A stretch of DNA of 64,000 nt, taken from positions 340,101,010 to 340,165,009 of the forward strand of contig NC_053392.1 in assembly GCF_905171765.1 (NCBI RefSeq). Direction: 5' to 3'. Under the pieces are notes generated by a model. It saw only the letters and a program-made list of their open reading frames with translations, was not told the origin of the DNA and searched no databases. Every line of letters starts with the position of its first letter. The first letter of the stretch is position 1. The position numbers and the translations under genes are program-made. Positions 55,451 through 64,000 of this stretch are shown piece after piece. Source of the DNA: Bufo bufo (Eukaryota > Chordata > Amphibia > Anura > Bufonidae).

Positions 55451-56761
55451 CTATTGCATAAGACTCCATATGGGTGGATCCATACAGTTATAAAGCATAA
55501 AACAATATATAGTAAAGGCTAATAATATGACAGAAATGACCTGTGGCGCTGTTGGCAGAAAAATCGCCTTTGCTGCAGGCGACACTGTATTAGATTTCCC
55601 AAAAGTCCCAGCTATAGAGACTCTGAAAAGAGCACGTCCCAAGTTCAGATGACATGAGGTAAGGTCTCTTCTCCCCTGTATCTTCCTGTTGTTGTGCATT
55701 TTATGATTGGAACGCGTGGACCAAGCTTCTTGAGTGAGAAGTTGTGGAAGTCTAGGAACCGAAATATCCACTGCCAGCCAGCTATCCATCTTGATGGGAG
55801 GAATGTCCAAGGTCTTCCAGGCTTGGGGTAGGTCCTGTGGAGAACGAATAGTGCAGCGTTGACCATTCCTGGCAAAGGTAACCCCGAACGGATACAGCCA
55901 CTTATACAATATGTTGTGATTTCTTAAGTGGTCGGTTAGGGGTTTTAAGATTCTGCGCTTCGCTAAGGTGGATGAAGCAATATCTTGATATAGCAATACT
56001 GAAGAGTCCTCGATTCTTAGGTCTGTGCTCTTGCGGGCAGCTTGTAAAATGCCTGTTGTATCCCTGAAACTTAGCAGACCACAGATCACATCCCTGGGGG
56101 CTTCACCCTCTTTAGGTATAGGGCGCAGTGAGCGATGAATTCTTTCAATAGTTATCTCTGCAGCTCTGTTTTCTCCTAGCAATTTAGTGAATAAAGACTT
56201 GGCAACTGCTTCTAGTTCAGCTGGGATAATTGATTCATCTAACCCCTTCAGTCTTATATTCTTACGTCTACTCCTATTCTCCTGGTCCTCAATCAGGAAA
56301 GCGTTATTGAGAGAGGAGACTTGCGCTTCCATAGCCGTTATTACATCAGCACTGTGTGACGCAGAATGTTCCTGACGGGTCTCTAATTGTTCAACCCGAT
56401 TCCCCAGAGCGCGCATATCATGACTAAGGTCACGTACCTCCTGAAGCAGAGGAGCTAAGGCTTGGGACAGTGTTTCTTTGAAGAAGGCTTTGGTGAGTGT
56501 GTCGCTGTCTTTCTGTGCAGATTCCTCTTCAGGGGTATCCATATAATCAGCCTCACCTTCCTCCTGTTCAGATTCCCGCTCTGCTTCTTTCTCAATGCGG
56601 CGGGCCGCCATCTTAGCTGCACGGGCAGGGGACAGTGCCGTCTTTTTGCTGAAGAACTTGTCCATGTCTCCCTGATTTTTCTTAGATCTTGGAGTGTCAG
56701 GGGCTTCTCTGGATCTATCTTTACCGATTTTGACCATTTCGGAATCGAATGGGGTGTGCAA
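55451..56761 (-). CDS. L1-group ORF1 protein, intact 436-aa frame
   Basis: ATG 56,761 (MHTPFDSEMVKIGKDRS). Order: basic, then acidic low-complexity N-terminus (1-85), coiled coil about 95-165 (LAPLLQEVRDLSHDMRALGN), RNA-recognition-like domain from about 167 (RRKNIRLKGLDES), and a C-terminal domain (LLYQDIASSTLAKRRILKPL, YPFGVTFARNG). This is the usual L1 ORF1 plan, which coats LINE RNA as a trimer. The hydrophobic last 30 residues look unusual and may be an extended read into non-coding sequence. ORF2 starts 440 bp downstream. Confidence 0.88.
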   Translation of the reverse strand: MHTPFDSEMVKIGKDRSREAPDTPRSKKNQGDMDKFFSKKTALSPARAAKMAARRIEKEAERESEQEEGEADYMDTPEEESAQKDSDTLTKAFFKETLSQALAPLLQEVRDLSHDMRALGNRVEQLETRQEHSASHSADVITAMEAQVSSLNNAFLIEDQENRSRRKNIRLKGLDESIIPAELEAVAKSLFTKLLGENRAAEITIERIHRSLRPIPKEGEAPRDVICGLLSFRDTTGILQAARKSTDLRIEDSSVLLYQDIASSTLAKRRILKPLTDHLRNHNILYKWLYPFGVTFARNGQRCTIRSPQDLPQAWKTLDIPPIKMDSWLAVDISVPRLPQLLTQEAWSTRSNHKMHNNRKIQGRRDLTSCHLNLGRALFRVSIAGTFGKSNTVSPAAKAIFLPTAPQVISVILLAFTIYCFMLYNCMDPPIWSLMQ

Positions 56762-56840
56762 AAGCTATGTAATGTGGGTTTGATGGGAGAGAGCTCCTGC
56801 TCAAACCTCCGTCTTGTTCAGCGGTTAGGCTCCGCCCCCC

Positions 56841-56857
56841 CAATATTCAAATTTTTT
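56841..56857. repeat. 17-bp target duplication of the full-length LINE, right
   Basis: Second copy of CAATATTCAAATTTTTT; the decayed Tc1 arm continues with AAGATACTGACTTTTGG. Confidence 0.88.
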
Positions 56858-57062
56858 AAGATACTGACTTTTGGATTTCATTAGCTATAGGCCGCCCATA
56901 ATCATCAACATTAAAATAAATAATTGCTTGAAATAGATCACTTTGTGTGTACATAAACTATATGAGTTTCACTTTTTGAATTGAATTACTAAAATAAAGT
57001 TTTCAATGTTATTCAAATTTATTGGGATGCACCTGTATACTCGTGATACCATTTGTGTATTA

Positions 57063-57489
57063 GGCTACTTTTACACTCGCGTTTGGTGCGGATCCGTCAT
57101 GGATCTGCACAGACGGATCCGTTCAGATAATACAAACGTCTGCATCCCTTCAGAACGGATCCGTTTGTATTATCTGTAACGTAGCCAAGACGGATCCGTC
57201 TTGAACAACATTGAAAGTCAATGGAGGATGGATCTGTTTTCTGTTGTGTCAGATTGTGTCATAGAAAACAGAACCGTCCCCATTGACATACATTGTGTGT
57301 CAGAACGGATACGTTTGGCTCCGCCTCCAAAGCGGAATGGAGACGGAACGGAGGCAAACTGATGCATTCTGAGTGGATCCATTTCCATTCAGAATGCATT
57401 AGGGCAAAACTGATCCGTTTTGGACCGCTTGTGAGAGCCCTGAACGGATCTTACAAACGGAAAGCCAAAACGCCAGTGTGAAAGTAGCC
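57063..57489. mobile_element. Harbinger-like MITE, 427 bp
   Basis: Ends GGCTACTTTTACACTCGCG and GCCAGTGTGAAAGTAGCC; TTA precedes and TAA follows, a near match to a TWA duplication. Internal words ACGGATCCGT and GGATCCGTTT recur; related to 33,326. Confidence 0.7.
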
Positions 57490-57920
57490 TAAAAGGGGAT
57501 ATCCAGAAATTTTATATTGATGACCAATCCTCAGGACCCTCACCGATCAGCAGTTGGAAGAGGCCGCAGTGCTCCGTGAGCGTTTAGGCTTCTTCCTAGG
57601 CCAGTCACATCACCATACATCGATCATGTAGTCTAGTTGCAGGTCAGTCCCTTTCAAGTAAATGAGGCTGAACTGCAATATGAAGCACAGTTGCTATACA
57701 GTGTACAGTGCTGTGCTTGGTAAGCTATGAAGAGACCGCAGCAATTACTGGAGCTCCGGTGAGCACAGCGCTCTCTTCAGATAGCTGATTGGCAGGGGTC
57801 TTGGGAGTTGGACCCCTGCCGATCTGATATTGATAACCTATCCTGAGGTTAGGCTGTTAACATCAAATTCTTTGATGACCCCCTTAAAAGGCTTATCCTT
57901 AGAGAAGTAGTTTCATCATA
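57490..57920. other. Unassigned DNA
   Basis: A common repeat-like line (GATGACCAATCCTCAGGA..GATATTGATAACCTATCC) is present, known from many frog loci, but I cannot set its ends. Confidence 0.4.
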
Positions 57921-59538
57921 TACAGTGGGGGAAATAATTATTTGACCCCTCACTGATTTTGTAAGTTTGTCCAATGACAAAGAAATGAAAAGTCTCAGAA
58001 CAGTATCATTTCAATGGTAGGTTTATTGTAACAGTGGCAGATAGCACATCAAAAGGAAAATCGAAAAAATAACTTTAAATAAAAGATAGCAACTGATTTG
58101 CATTTCATTGAGTGAAATAAGTATTTGAACCCCTACCAACCATTAAGAGTTCTGGCTCCCACAGAGTGGTTAGACACTTCTACTTAATTAGTCACCCTCA
58201 TTAAGGACACCTGTCTTAACTAGTCACCTGTATAAAAGACACCTGTCCACAGAATCAATCAATCAAGCAGACTCCAAACTCTCCAACATGGGAAAGACCA
58301 AAGAGCTGTCCAAGGATGTCAGAGACAAAATTGTAGACCTGCACAAGGCTGGAATGGGCTACAAAACCATTAGCAAGAAGCTGGGAGAGAAGGTGACAAC
58401 TGTTGGTGCGATTGTTCGAAAATGGAAGGAGCACAAAATGACCATCAATCGACCTCGCTCTGGGGCTCCACGCAAGATCTCACCTCGTGGGGTGTCAATG
58501 GTTCTGAGAAAGGTGAAAAAGCATCCTAGAACTACACGGGAGGAGTTAGTTAATGACCTCAAATTAGCAGGGACCACAGTCACCAAGAAAACCATTGGAA
58601 ACACATTACACCGCAATGGATTAAAATCCTGCAGGGCTCGCAAGGTCCCCCTGCTCAGGAAGGCACATGTGCAGGCCCGTCTGAAGTTTGCCAATGAACA
58701 CCTGAATGATTCAGAGAGTGACTGGGAGAAGGTGCTGTGGTCTGATGAGACCAAAATAGAGCTCTTTGGCATTAACTCAACTCGCTGTGTTTGGAGGAAG
58801 AAAAATGCTGCCTATGACCCCCAAAACACCGTCCCCACCGTCAAGCATGGGGGTGGAAACATTTTGCTTTGGGGGTGTTTTTCTGCTAAGGGCACAGAAC
58901 AACTTATTCGCATAAACGGGAAAATGGACGGAGCCATGTATCGTGAAATCCTGAGCGACAACCTCCTTCCCTCTGCCAGGAAACTGAAAATGGGTCGTGG
59001 ATGGGTGTTCCAGCACGACAATGACCCAAAACATACAGCAAAGGCAACAAAGGAGTGGCTCAAGAAGAAGCACATTAAGGTCATGGAGTGGCCTAGTCAG
59101 TCTCCGGACCTTAATCCAATCGAAAACCTATGGAGGGAGCTCAAGCTCAGAGTTGCACAGAGACAGCCTCGAAACCTTAGGGATTTAGAGATGATCTGCA
59201 AAGAGGAGTGGACCAACATTCCTCCTAAAATGTGCGCAAACTTGGTCATCAATTACAAGAAACGTTTGACCTCTGTGCTTGCAAACAAGGGTTTTTCCAC
59301 CAAGTATTAAGTCTTTTTTTGTTAGAGGGTTCAAATACTTATTTCACTCAATGAAATGCAAATCAGTTGCTATCTTTTATTTAAAGTTATTTTTTCGATT
59401 TTCCTTTTGATGTGCTATCTGCCACTGTTACAATAAACCTACCATTGAAATGATACTGTTCTGAGACTTTTCATTTCTTTGTCATTGGACAAACTTACAA
59501 AATCAGTGAGGGGTCAAATAATTATTTCCCCCACTGTA
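57921..59538 (+). mobile_element. Tc1/mariner element, DD34E, apparently intact
   Basis: Terminal inverted repeats at 57,923-58,132 and 59,327-59,536, both 210 bp, are identical by base-by-base reading. They begin CAGTGGGGGAAATAATTATT and are flanked by TA on both sides. The transposase frame between them has no stop or frameshift. Identity of the arms implies very recent insertion or recent gene conversion. Confidence 0.95.
58288..59310 (+). CDS. Tc1 transposase, DD34E, intact 340 aa
   Basis: ATG 58,288 ([20 protein letters not shown]) to the TAA at 59,308. The N-terminal half has two helix-turn-helix domains (about 1-55 and 65-120; GRPR-like hook replaced by RPRSGAPRK). DDE domain: D153 ([11 protein letters not shown]), D244 ([12 protein letters not shown]), E279 ([14 protein letters not shown]); D244 to E279 spacing is 34. 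Gly-rich [10 protein letters not shown] is present. The length is the usual 340 residues for Tc1-like enzymes such as Sleeping Beauty. No defects were seen. It should bind the 210-bp repeats and cut and paste at TA. Confidence 0.95.
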   Translation: MGKTKELSKDVRDKIVDLHKAGMGYKTISKKLGEKVTTVGAIVRKWKEHKMTINRPRSGAPRKISPRGVSMVLRKVKKHPRTTREELVNDLKLAGTTVTKKTIGNTLHRNGLKSCRARKVPLLRKAHVQARLKFANEHLNDSESDWEKVLWSDETKIELFGINSTRCVWRKKNAAYDPQNTVPTVKHGGGNILLWGCFSAKGTEQLIRINGKMDGAMYREILSDNLLPSARKLKMGRGWVFQHDNDPKHTAKATKEWLKKKHIKVMEWPSQSPDLNPIENLWRELKLRVAQRQPRNLRDLEMICKEEWTNIPPKMCANLVINYKKRLTSVLANKGFSTKY

Positions 59539-60581
59539 TGGTTGCCTGTGAATGGGACTTGGGAAGATTCTTTGAAGGTTTTGGGTAAACAGCTAAAATC
59601 TATATTAATAGTTCTATAGTTGAAGCTAATCATAAAAGTATGTTAAAATTAGGTTCATGTGAAGCTCCACAAGATGTTCCCCCAGTAATCCCTTAAATGT
59701 TATAGGGATTATGATGGTACAGTAGCATATCTGGTGGGAGTGAATAACGGTGAGGAGGTTCTCGATTAGTGCGTACAATTTTATATATTCATTAACATCT
59801 GTGAACCTTAGGAAATCTCCAGAGCAGGCTTAATGGCAAGTTTTTGAATTTTAGCCATCAAAAAACAATAATTTACAGATATCCTTTATATTCCTGGTGG
59901 CAAAAATGTGAGAACCGTGGATCCAGTTTTCATGTAGGCAGTATTCCTTGAATCCAGGTTATTTTCTGCAGTAGGCCATGCCATCCATAACCCTTAGCTT
60001 TTTTTCTAATTTTTCATTTCTTGCATTTTTGTTTGAGTATGTTAATACAATGTTCCTTGTAGTACGTTAGATAATGGGCTGGGTTGTTGGCAAATTATCA
60101 CACTGGACAGTGTTGCATATGAGATACAATAGTCTACATCAGTAACACTGGCTATTCATGTAGGCGAGTACCTTTACATTATTCTTCTTTATTTGGTTTG
60201 CGATATTATGTTATCTCACTGTTCTTTTTCTTCTGAAGTTCTTTGATACAGCTATATTAAAACATAAAAGTCTTGTCCTGAGTGGATCATTCTTTTCATT
60301 CTAAAGTGTACTTTATGTTTCTATTTCTCCTGCAGTGAATCCCATTGAAATGAATGGGCTGGCCCTGTAGTGCACAATGATGCTGATCTGCGGTGAAAAA
60401 GAAAACACGGCGGCACCCCTGCTACAGTACATTAGGAGAGCAGGGTGCCAATTAGACAACTACCGGTAAGTGCTCATCTGAGGTGGTTGTGCAGATAGGC
60501 ACAACTCTATGGGTGGGCATCTAGTGATGAAATGGCTGCTGCATATCCCTGGGTCCTTAGATCAGAAGAGACTGCTAAGTG
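59539..60581. other. Unassigned DNA
   Basis: No gene recognised; AT-rich with no clear repeat ends. Confidence 0.4.
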
Positions 60582-60878
60582 CAGGGGAGTAGCTAAAGGG
60601 GAAGCGGCTGCTTTTGGGCCCGAACTAAGAAGGGGCCCACCCAGGAGGAGGACTAAAATATTTTATTGTTGGGGCCCCCTTAAGAGTATTATAAAATTAC
60701 ATTACACTGTACAGAGAGAGACACTGTAGAAAAAGGACGGAGCAGCTGCTGAGTTTTGTCTGAGAGAGCGATTTTGACTAGCCACAAGAGTGGGCACAGG
60801 AGAAAGGAGTTATGAAGAAGTTGCTTGGGGGGCCCATTACAAAATTTGCTGTGGGGCCCAGTCCTAGTTCCGCCACTG
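60582..60878. mobile_element. hAT MITE, 297 bp, with 8-bp target duplication
   Basis: Left end CAGGGGAGTAGCTAAAGG; right end CCTAGTTCCGCCACTG. GCTAAGTG is duplicated at 60,574-60,581 and 60,879-60,886. Interior words GGGCCC and GGGGCCC are typical of this frog MITE group; no transposase. Confidence 0.88.
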
Positions 60879-60886
60879 GCTAAGTG

Positions 60887-61840
60887 TGTGATGAACAAAA
60901 GTGGAAGCAAAGTGAGCCGTTGCCGTTGGATTGCGCTGCCAATGTATTCACACTGTAGGAAGTGGAACGCTTCCTTCATCTGGTCCAATACACCAACCTG
61001 AAGGAATTGGACCTAAAGAAGGGAGCGTTCCGCTCCATAAACGTGTCTTCCCAATAAACAGGTTTGTGAGAATTTATCTACAGTGAGAATTTATTGGCAG
61101 CGAGATCCAATTGCACTGGCTCACTTTTATTCCCCTTTTGTTCACAATGATACTGAGTCTGGGTCTTGCAGAGTGAAAGTTGCACCTTGTTGCAACTTTT
61201 TACGTCCGTAGATTGAGGAAATTGGGGAACTGTATGACATGTGAATTAATTATTACCGGCGTCAAATTAGTTTACAGTTTTCTAGTCCTCGAAGTGCCAT
61301 CTAAGAGAAAAAGTGAAATTATACATATATATATACAGTATATACACTTTAGAAACATGCTAATATACAATATATTATATATGCCAGATATTCGTTTATT
61401 AAATGCATATAACATTTTAGTAGTCCTATCTAATTGTTACAATATTTGAACAGTTGCTGAAGAATGTGTTGCTTCACGTTGCATGTTGATGAATGCAAAG
61501 TGTAGATGGTGTGACTGTTCCCTCTGGTGGAAATGAATATAATTGTGTCAAATATGCAACATGCACACATTTGTTAGATGAGCTTGGGGATACTATGTGG
61601 TTTTATTTTTATTTTCTTCTCAACTACCTAAATCAGTGGGGAATCTGGATGGTTGTTCAGAAGTAGGACTATAAGGAGGTTCACATACTTGCTATGCAAT
61701 TAATATGATTATAGCAAAAACTGTTGTTGAAGGAATAAGCTTGTTATGAATATATTTATAAAATGTGTCACAAAAATCTAATGTGACAAATGATATATAA
61801 GGTAGGATAATATAATCATTATGGACATGTACATATTTGT
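60887..61840. other. Unassigned AT-rich DNA
   Basis: No gene or repeat recognised, apart from a short (TATA) microsatellite near 61,321-61,350. Confidence 0.4.
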
Positions 61841-63646
61841 TCTTTTTTTTTTTTTACTCGTTTTATTGAAGCATAACAAGTAAGGCATGGTACAGGTACA
61901 TACTGATCAACTTCGTATCAAATAATGTAACATGTACGTAAAATAAAATCCAGTGTACACTCCTTGTATAAGACGTTATGCATAAATGTGAGCTCGGCTT
62001 TATCCTATAACCTCTATTCAACAAAGGTAACATTTTTATTCATTGAAGTATTCTCCTTTCCATATTGTGCCAGATATCATGTGGGTTAGATAACGTCAAT
62101 GGCGATGAGCACCAACCTCCCCATACTTTCCGGAATTTTTCAGGGCATTTCCTATTTTGGAATATTATATTCTCTAAAGGGATGTCCTGGTTTACCAAAG
62201 ATTTCCACTGACTCACCGTAGGTGGTCTATCTGCCATCCATCTGAGCACTATTGCTTTCCTAGCAAGGAATAAGGCTTCCCTCAGAAAAATACTAGTGTG
62301 GTGCGTCCATATCTCATCCTCCAATATCTCTAGTAAACATATTTTGGGGCATACCGACAATAGATTTGGGACCATGGTGGGTAAGACATTTATAATTTCC
62401 TAACAATAGTATTTAATGTAGCTGCAGTCCCATATCATGTGCCAAAAATCTGCGTTTGCTCGTGCACATCTATGACATCTGTTATGAGGCAGTCTGCCCA
62501 TTTTGTATAGTCTGGTAGGGGTCAGATAACTCCTATGTAGCATAAATAGTTGTGTTAATCTATTGTTAAGCGATGGTGAGACTCCTATGGGTGCTTCCAA
62601 TGCTTCCCCCCACTCTTCTGAGGTAAGTTGGGGAATGCACGCTCTCCATTTAGCTTCCACAGACAGTGGGTTCAAAGCCATTCGGTTGCCCAGGGGATAT
62701 GTGTACAGGGCAGATATGATGCCTTTTGGACCTTGTGTATTGAGTATACCTATTAATGGATATGTGGAAATAGCTCGCTTGGTGCTCTGAAATTGTACTT
62801 GAAGAGCATGTTGTACCTGCAAATATCTAAATATATTGTCAAATATGTCCTTTAAGTTAAGTGTCCCATATTCTTTCCATATTGATACCCCCTCCAGTGT
62901 TTGTAGGTGCGGAAACAGCGGGTTGTCCCGGTATGACATACGCCCAATCCCTATATTGTTGGAATTTCGTAGCATTCCATACCTGGTGTGCAAGTCTATG
63001 TATTTGTAGAGCCTGTTTGGGGAACAGTTTTATATCTTCCAATATCGGCCACATAGTGGTAAAAAGCAAGTAATATTGTAGGTAATATTCAGCGTTTGGT
63101 AACATAGTGTGTGTCACCCATCTCCTTTCCCATACAAAGGCCGTCATCAGAGCATGTAATCGGTCAAAGAAACTGCGAGGGATAGGTGTACATGCGTGCT
63201 CTAAGAGATATAGACCCATAGGTAGCAACATCATTTTGATTAGGTTTAGTCTCCCCATGATCGATAGAGGGAGAGTTTTCCAGGCCTTAAATTTGGGGAT
63301 CCCTGGTGAAGACTATACCCAGATACTTAAATGTTGTTGTATATTGAAGGCCATCCAGGTGACCAAAGCGGCATAAGGGCAGATTTTGTCCAATTTATTC
63401 GAAGGCCGGAAAAGTGGCCATAATCCTCAATGAGTTCTATTGCTCTTGGCAGGGATTTCTCTACATCATCCATATACAATATTAGGTCGTCCGCATATAA
63501 TCCTATCCTGTCTTCTCTTCCTCCCATAGCTATTCCTTTGAATATAGAATCTTGACGTATTCTAATAGCTAGATCTTCTATTGCTACCGCGAACAGGAGG
63601 GGTGACAAGGGACAACCCTGCCTTGTTCCCCTATTCAGTTGAAACA
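61841..63646 (-). mobile_element. Third L1-group LINE, 3' part only, cut by a Tc1
   Basis: The poly(A) tail is the T run at 61,841-61,856. The minus-strand gene enters from the right and is cut at the TA at 63,647 by another Tc1 element. Its 5' portion may continue beyond the window. Confidence 0.85.
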
Positions 63647-63647
63647 T
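62040..63647 (-). pseudogene. L1-group ORF2, RT and C-terminal region, frameshifted
   Basis: From 63,647: FQLNRGTRQGCPLSPLLFAV, then the active site LYADDLILY (about 63,480), DYGHFSGLRINWTKSA and later GRLNLIKMMLLPMGLYLLEH (63,258 region). At least two frame changes occur before 62,993. A TAG (about 62,400) splits the C-terminal region, which has the Cys/His motif CHRCARANADFWHMIWDC. RT residues are present, but the gene is broken. Confidence 0.82.
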
Positions 63648-64000
63648 ACACTCACCTAAAGAATTATTAGGAACACCTCATTAATGCAATTATCTAGTCA
63701 ACCAATCACATGGCAGTTGCTTCAAGACAATCTCCTGAACTCCAAACTGAATGTCAGAATGGGAAAGAAAGGTGATTTAAGCAATTTTGAGCGTGGCTTG
63801 GTTGTTGGTGCCAGACGGGCCGGTCTGAGTATTTCACAATCTGCTCAGTTACTGGGATTTTCACGCACAACCATTTCTAGGGTTTACAAAGAATGGTGTG
63901 AAAAGGGAAAAACATCTAGTATGCAGCAGTCCTGTGGGCAAAAATGCCTTGTGGATGCTAGAGGTCAGAGGAGAATGGGCCGACTGATTCAAGCTGATAG
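63647..64000 (+). mobile_element. Tc1/mariner element, left part, runs off the window
   Basis: TA (63,647-63,648) then CACTCACCTAAAGAATTATT, an end sequence familiar from fish and frog Tc1 elements. It splits the LINE reverse transcriptase. The right end lies beyond 64,000. Confidence 0.85.
63759..64000 (+). CDS. Tc1 transposase N-terminus, partial
   Basis: ATG 63,759 (MGKKGDLSNFERGLVVGARR) is open to the end of the window. The visible part is the DNA-binding helix-turn-helix, with LSISQSAQLLGFSRTTISRV as the first recognition helix region. Catalytic residues are outside the window, so the state of the gene is unknown. Confidence 0.85.
   Translation, partial: MGKKGDLSNFERGLVVGARRAGLSISQSAQLLGFSRTTISRVYKEWCEKGKTSSMQQSCGQKCLVDARGQRRMGRLIQAD

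Larger units (their letters stand above)
50652..56840 (-). mobile_element. Full-length L1-group (Tx1-like) LINE, about 6.2 kb
   Basis: 5' end at 56,840 starts GGGGGGCGGAGCCTAACC (minus strand); 3' end is a poly(A) (T run to 50,660). It has ORF1 (56,761-55,451), ORF2 (55,011-51,215, one frameshift) and a 550-bp 3' UTR. The 17-bp duplication on both sides matches target-primed insertion. It lies in the decayed Tc1's right arm, so it is younger than that element. Confidence 0.93.
49482..57037 (-). mobile_element. Decayed Tc1/mariner element hosting a hAT MITE and a full-length LINE
   Basis: Left end TACATGTGCATCTGAATAAA (49,482); right end, read inward on the other strand, TACAGGTGCATCCCAATAAA (57,037). 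The two arms share TCAAAAAGTGAAACTCATAT and GATCTATTTCAAG. Without the inserts the element would be about 1.2 kb, with the centre of its gene deleted. The LINE sits just inside the right arm. Confidence 0.85.

Noticed and set aside
1..64000. tRNA, rRNA or snRNA genes
   Set aside because: No convincing internal promoter boxes with cloverleaf pairing or rRNA core sequence were seen; absence is not proven without a covariance search.

Overview
The window looks like gene-poor DNA from a large, repeat-rich vertebrate genome, most likely an anuran amphibian. It combines Tc1/mariner elements, piggyBac elements with TTAA target sites, a DIRS tyrosine-recombinase retrotransposon, CR1 and Tx1/L1-type LINEs, and many small hAT- and Harbinger-like MITEs. 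That mixture is typical of frogs and toads. The organism call is inference from repeat content. No bacterial-style operon, rRNA, tRNA or CRISPR was seen. One short stretch (48,589-48,759) could be a terminal exon of a host gene.

Layout. 1-6.5 kb: degenerate piggyBac-type 3' repeats, a hairpin-bearing MITE, a nearly intact DD34E Tc1 element (2,092-3,704), and a composite repeat with a minisatellite. 6.5-17.6 kb: an old piggyBac split by a second piggyBac of the same family, which inserted at a TTAA inside its transposase gene. The inner copy carries five tandem 394-bp units in its 3' region. The outer copy's tail also holds a 974-bp foldback MITE. 20-24 kb: a CR1 LINE with an esterase-domain ORF1 and a deleted middle, with an intact DD37E Tc1 element in its 3' UTR. 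24-33 kb: Tc1 relic, probable LTRs, minisatellite-bearing repeats and unassigned DNA. 34-43.6 kb: a decayed L1-group LINE (minus strand) whose ORF1 is split by a 5.6-kb DIRS element with terminal inverted repeats and an internal complementary region. 43.6-48.1 kb: a 180-bp repeat, several MITEs, a piggyBac end with consecutive hairpins, and a decayed DD36E Tc1 element. 48.1-57 kb: candidate exon, then a decayed Tc1 that hosts a hAT MITE and a full-length L1-group LINE with a 17-bp target-site duplication. 57-64 kb: a Harbinger-like MITE, an apparently intact Tc1 element with 210-bp identical terminal repeats, a hAT MITE, and a minus-strand LINE cut by another Tc1 that runs off the window.

How the parts relate. 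Nearly everything recognised is transposable-element coding sequence or non-autonomous derivatives. Several nesting events can be ordered because removing the younger insert restores the older reading frame or sequence: piggyBac in piggyBac, DIRS in L1, Tc1 in CR1, L1 in Tc1, Tc1 in L1. The two candidates for intact transposases are at 22,527-23,543 and 58,288-59,310.
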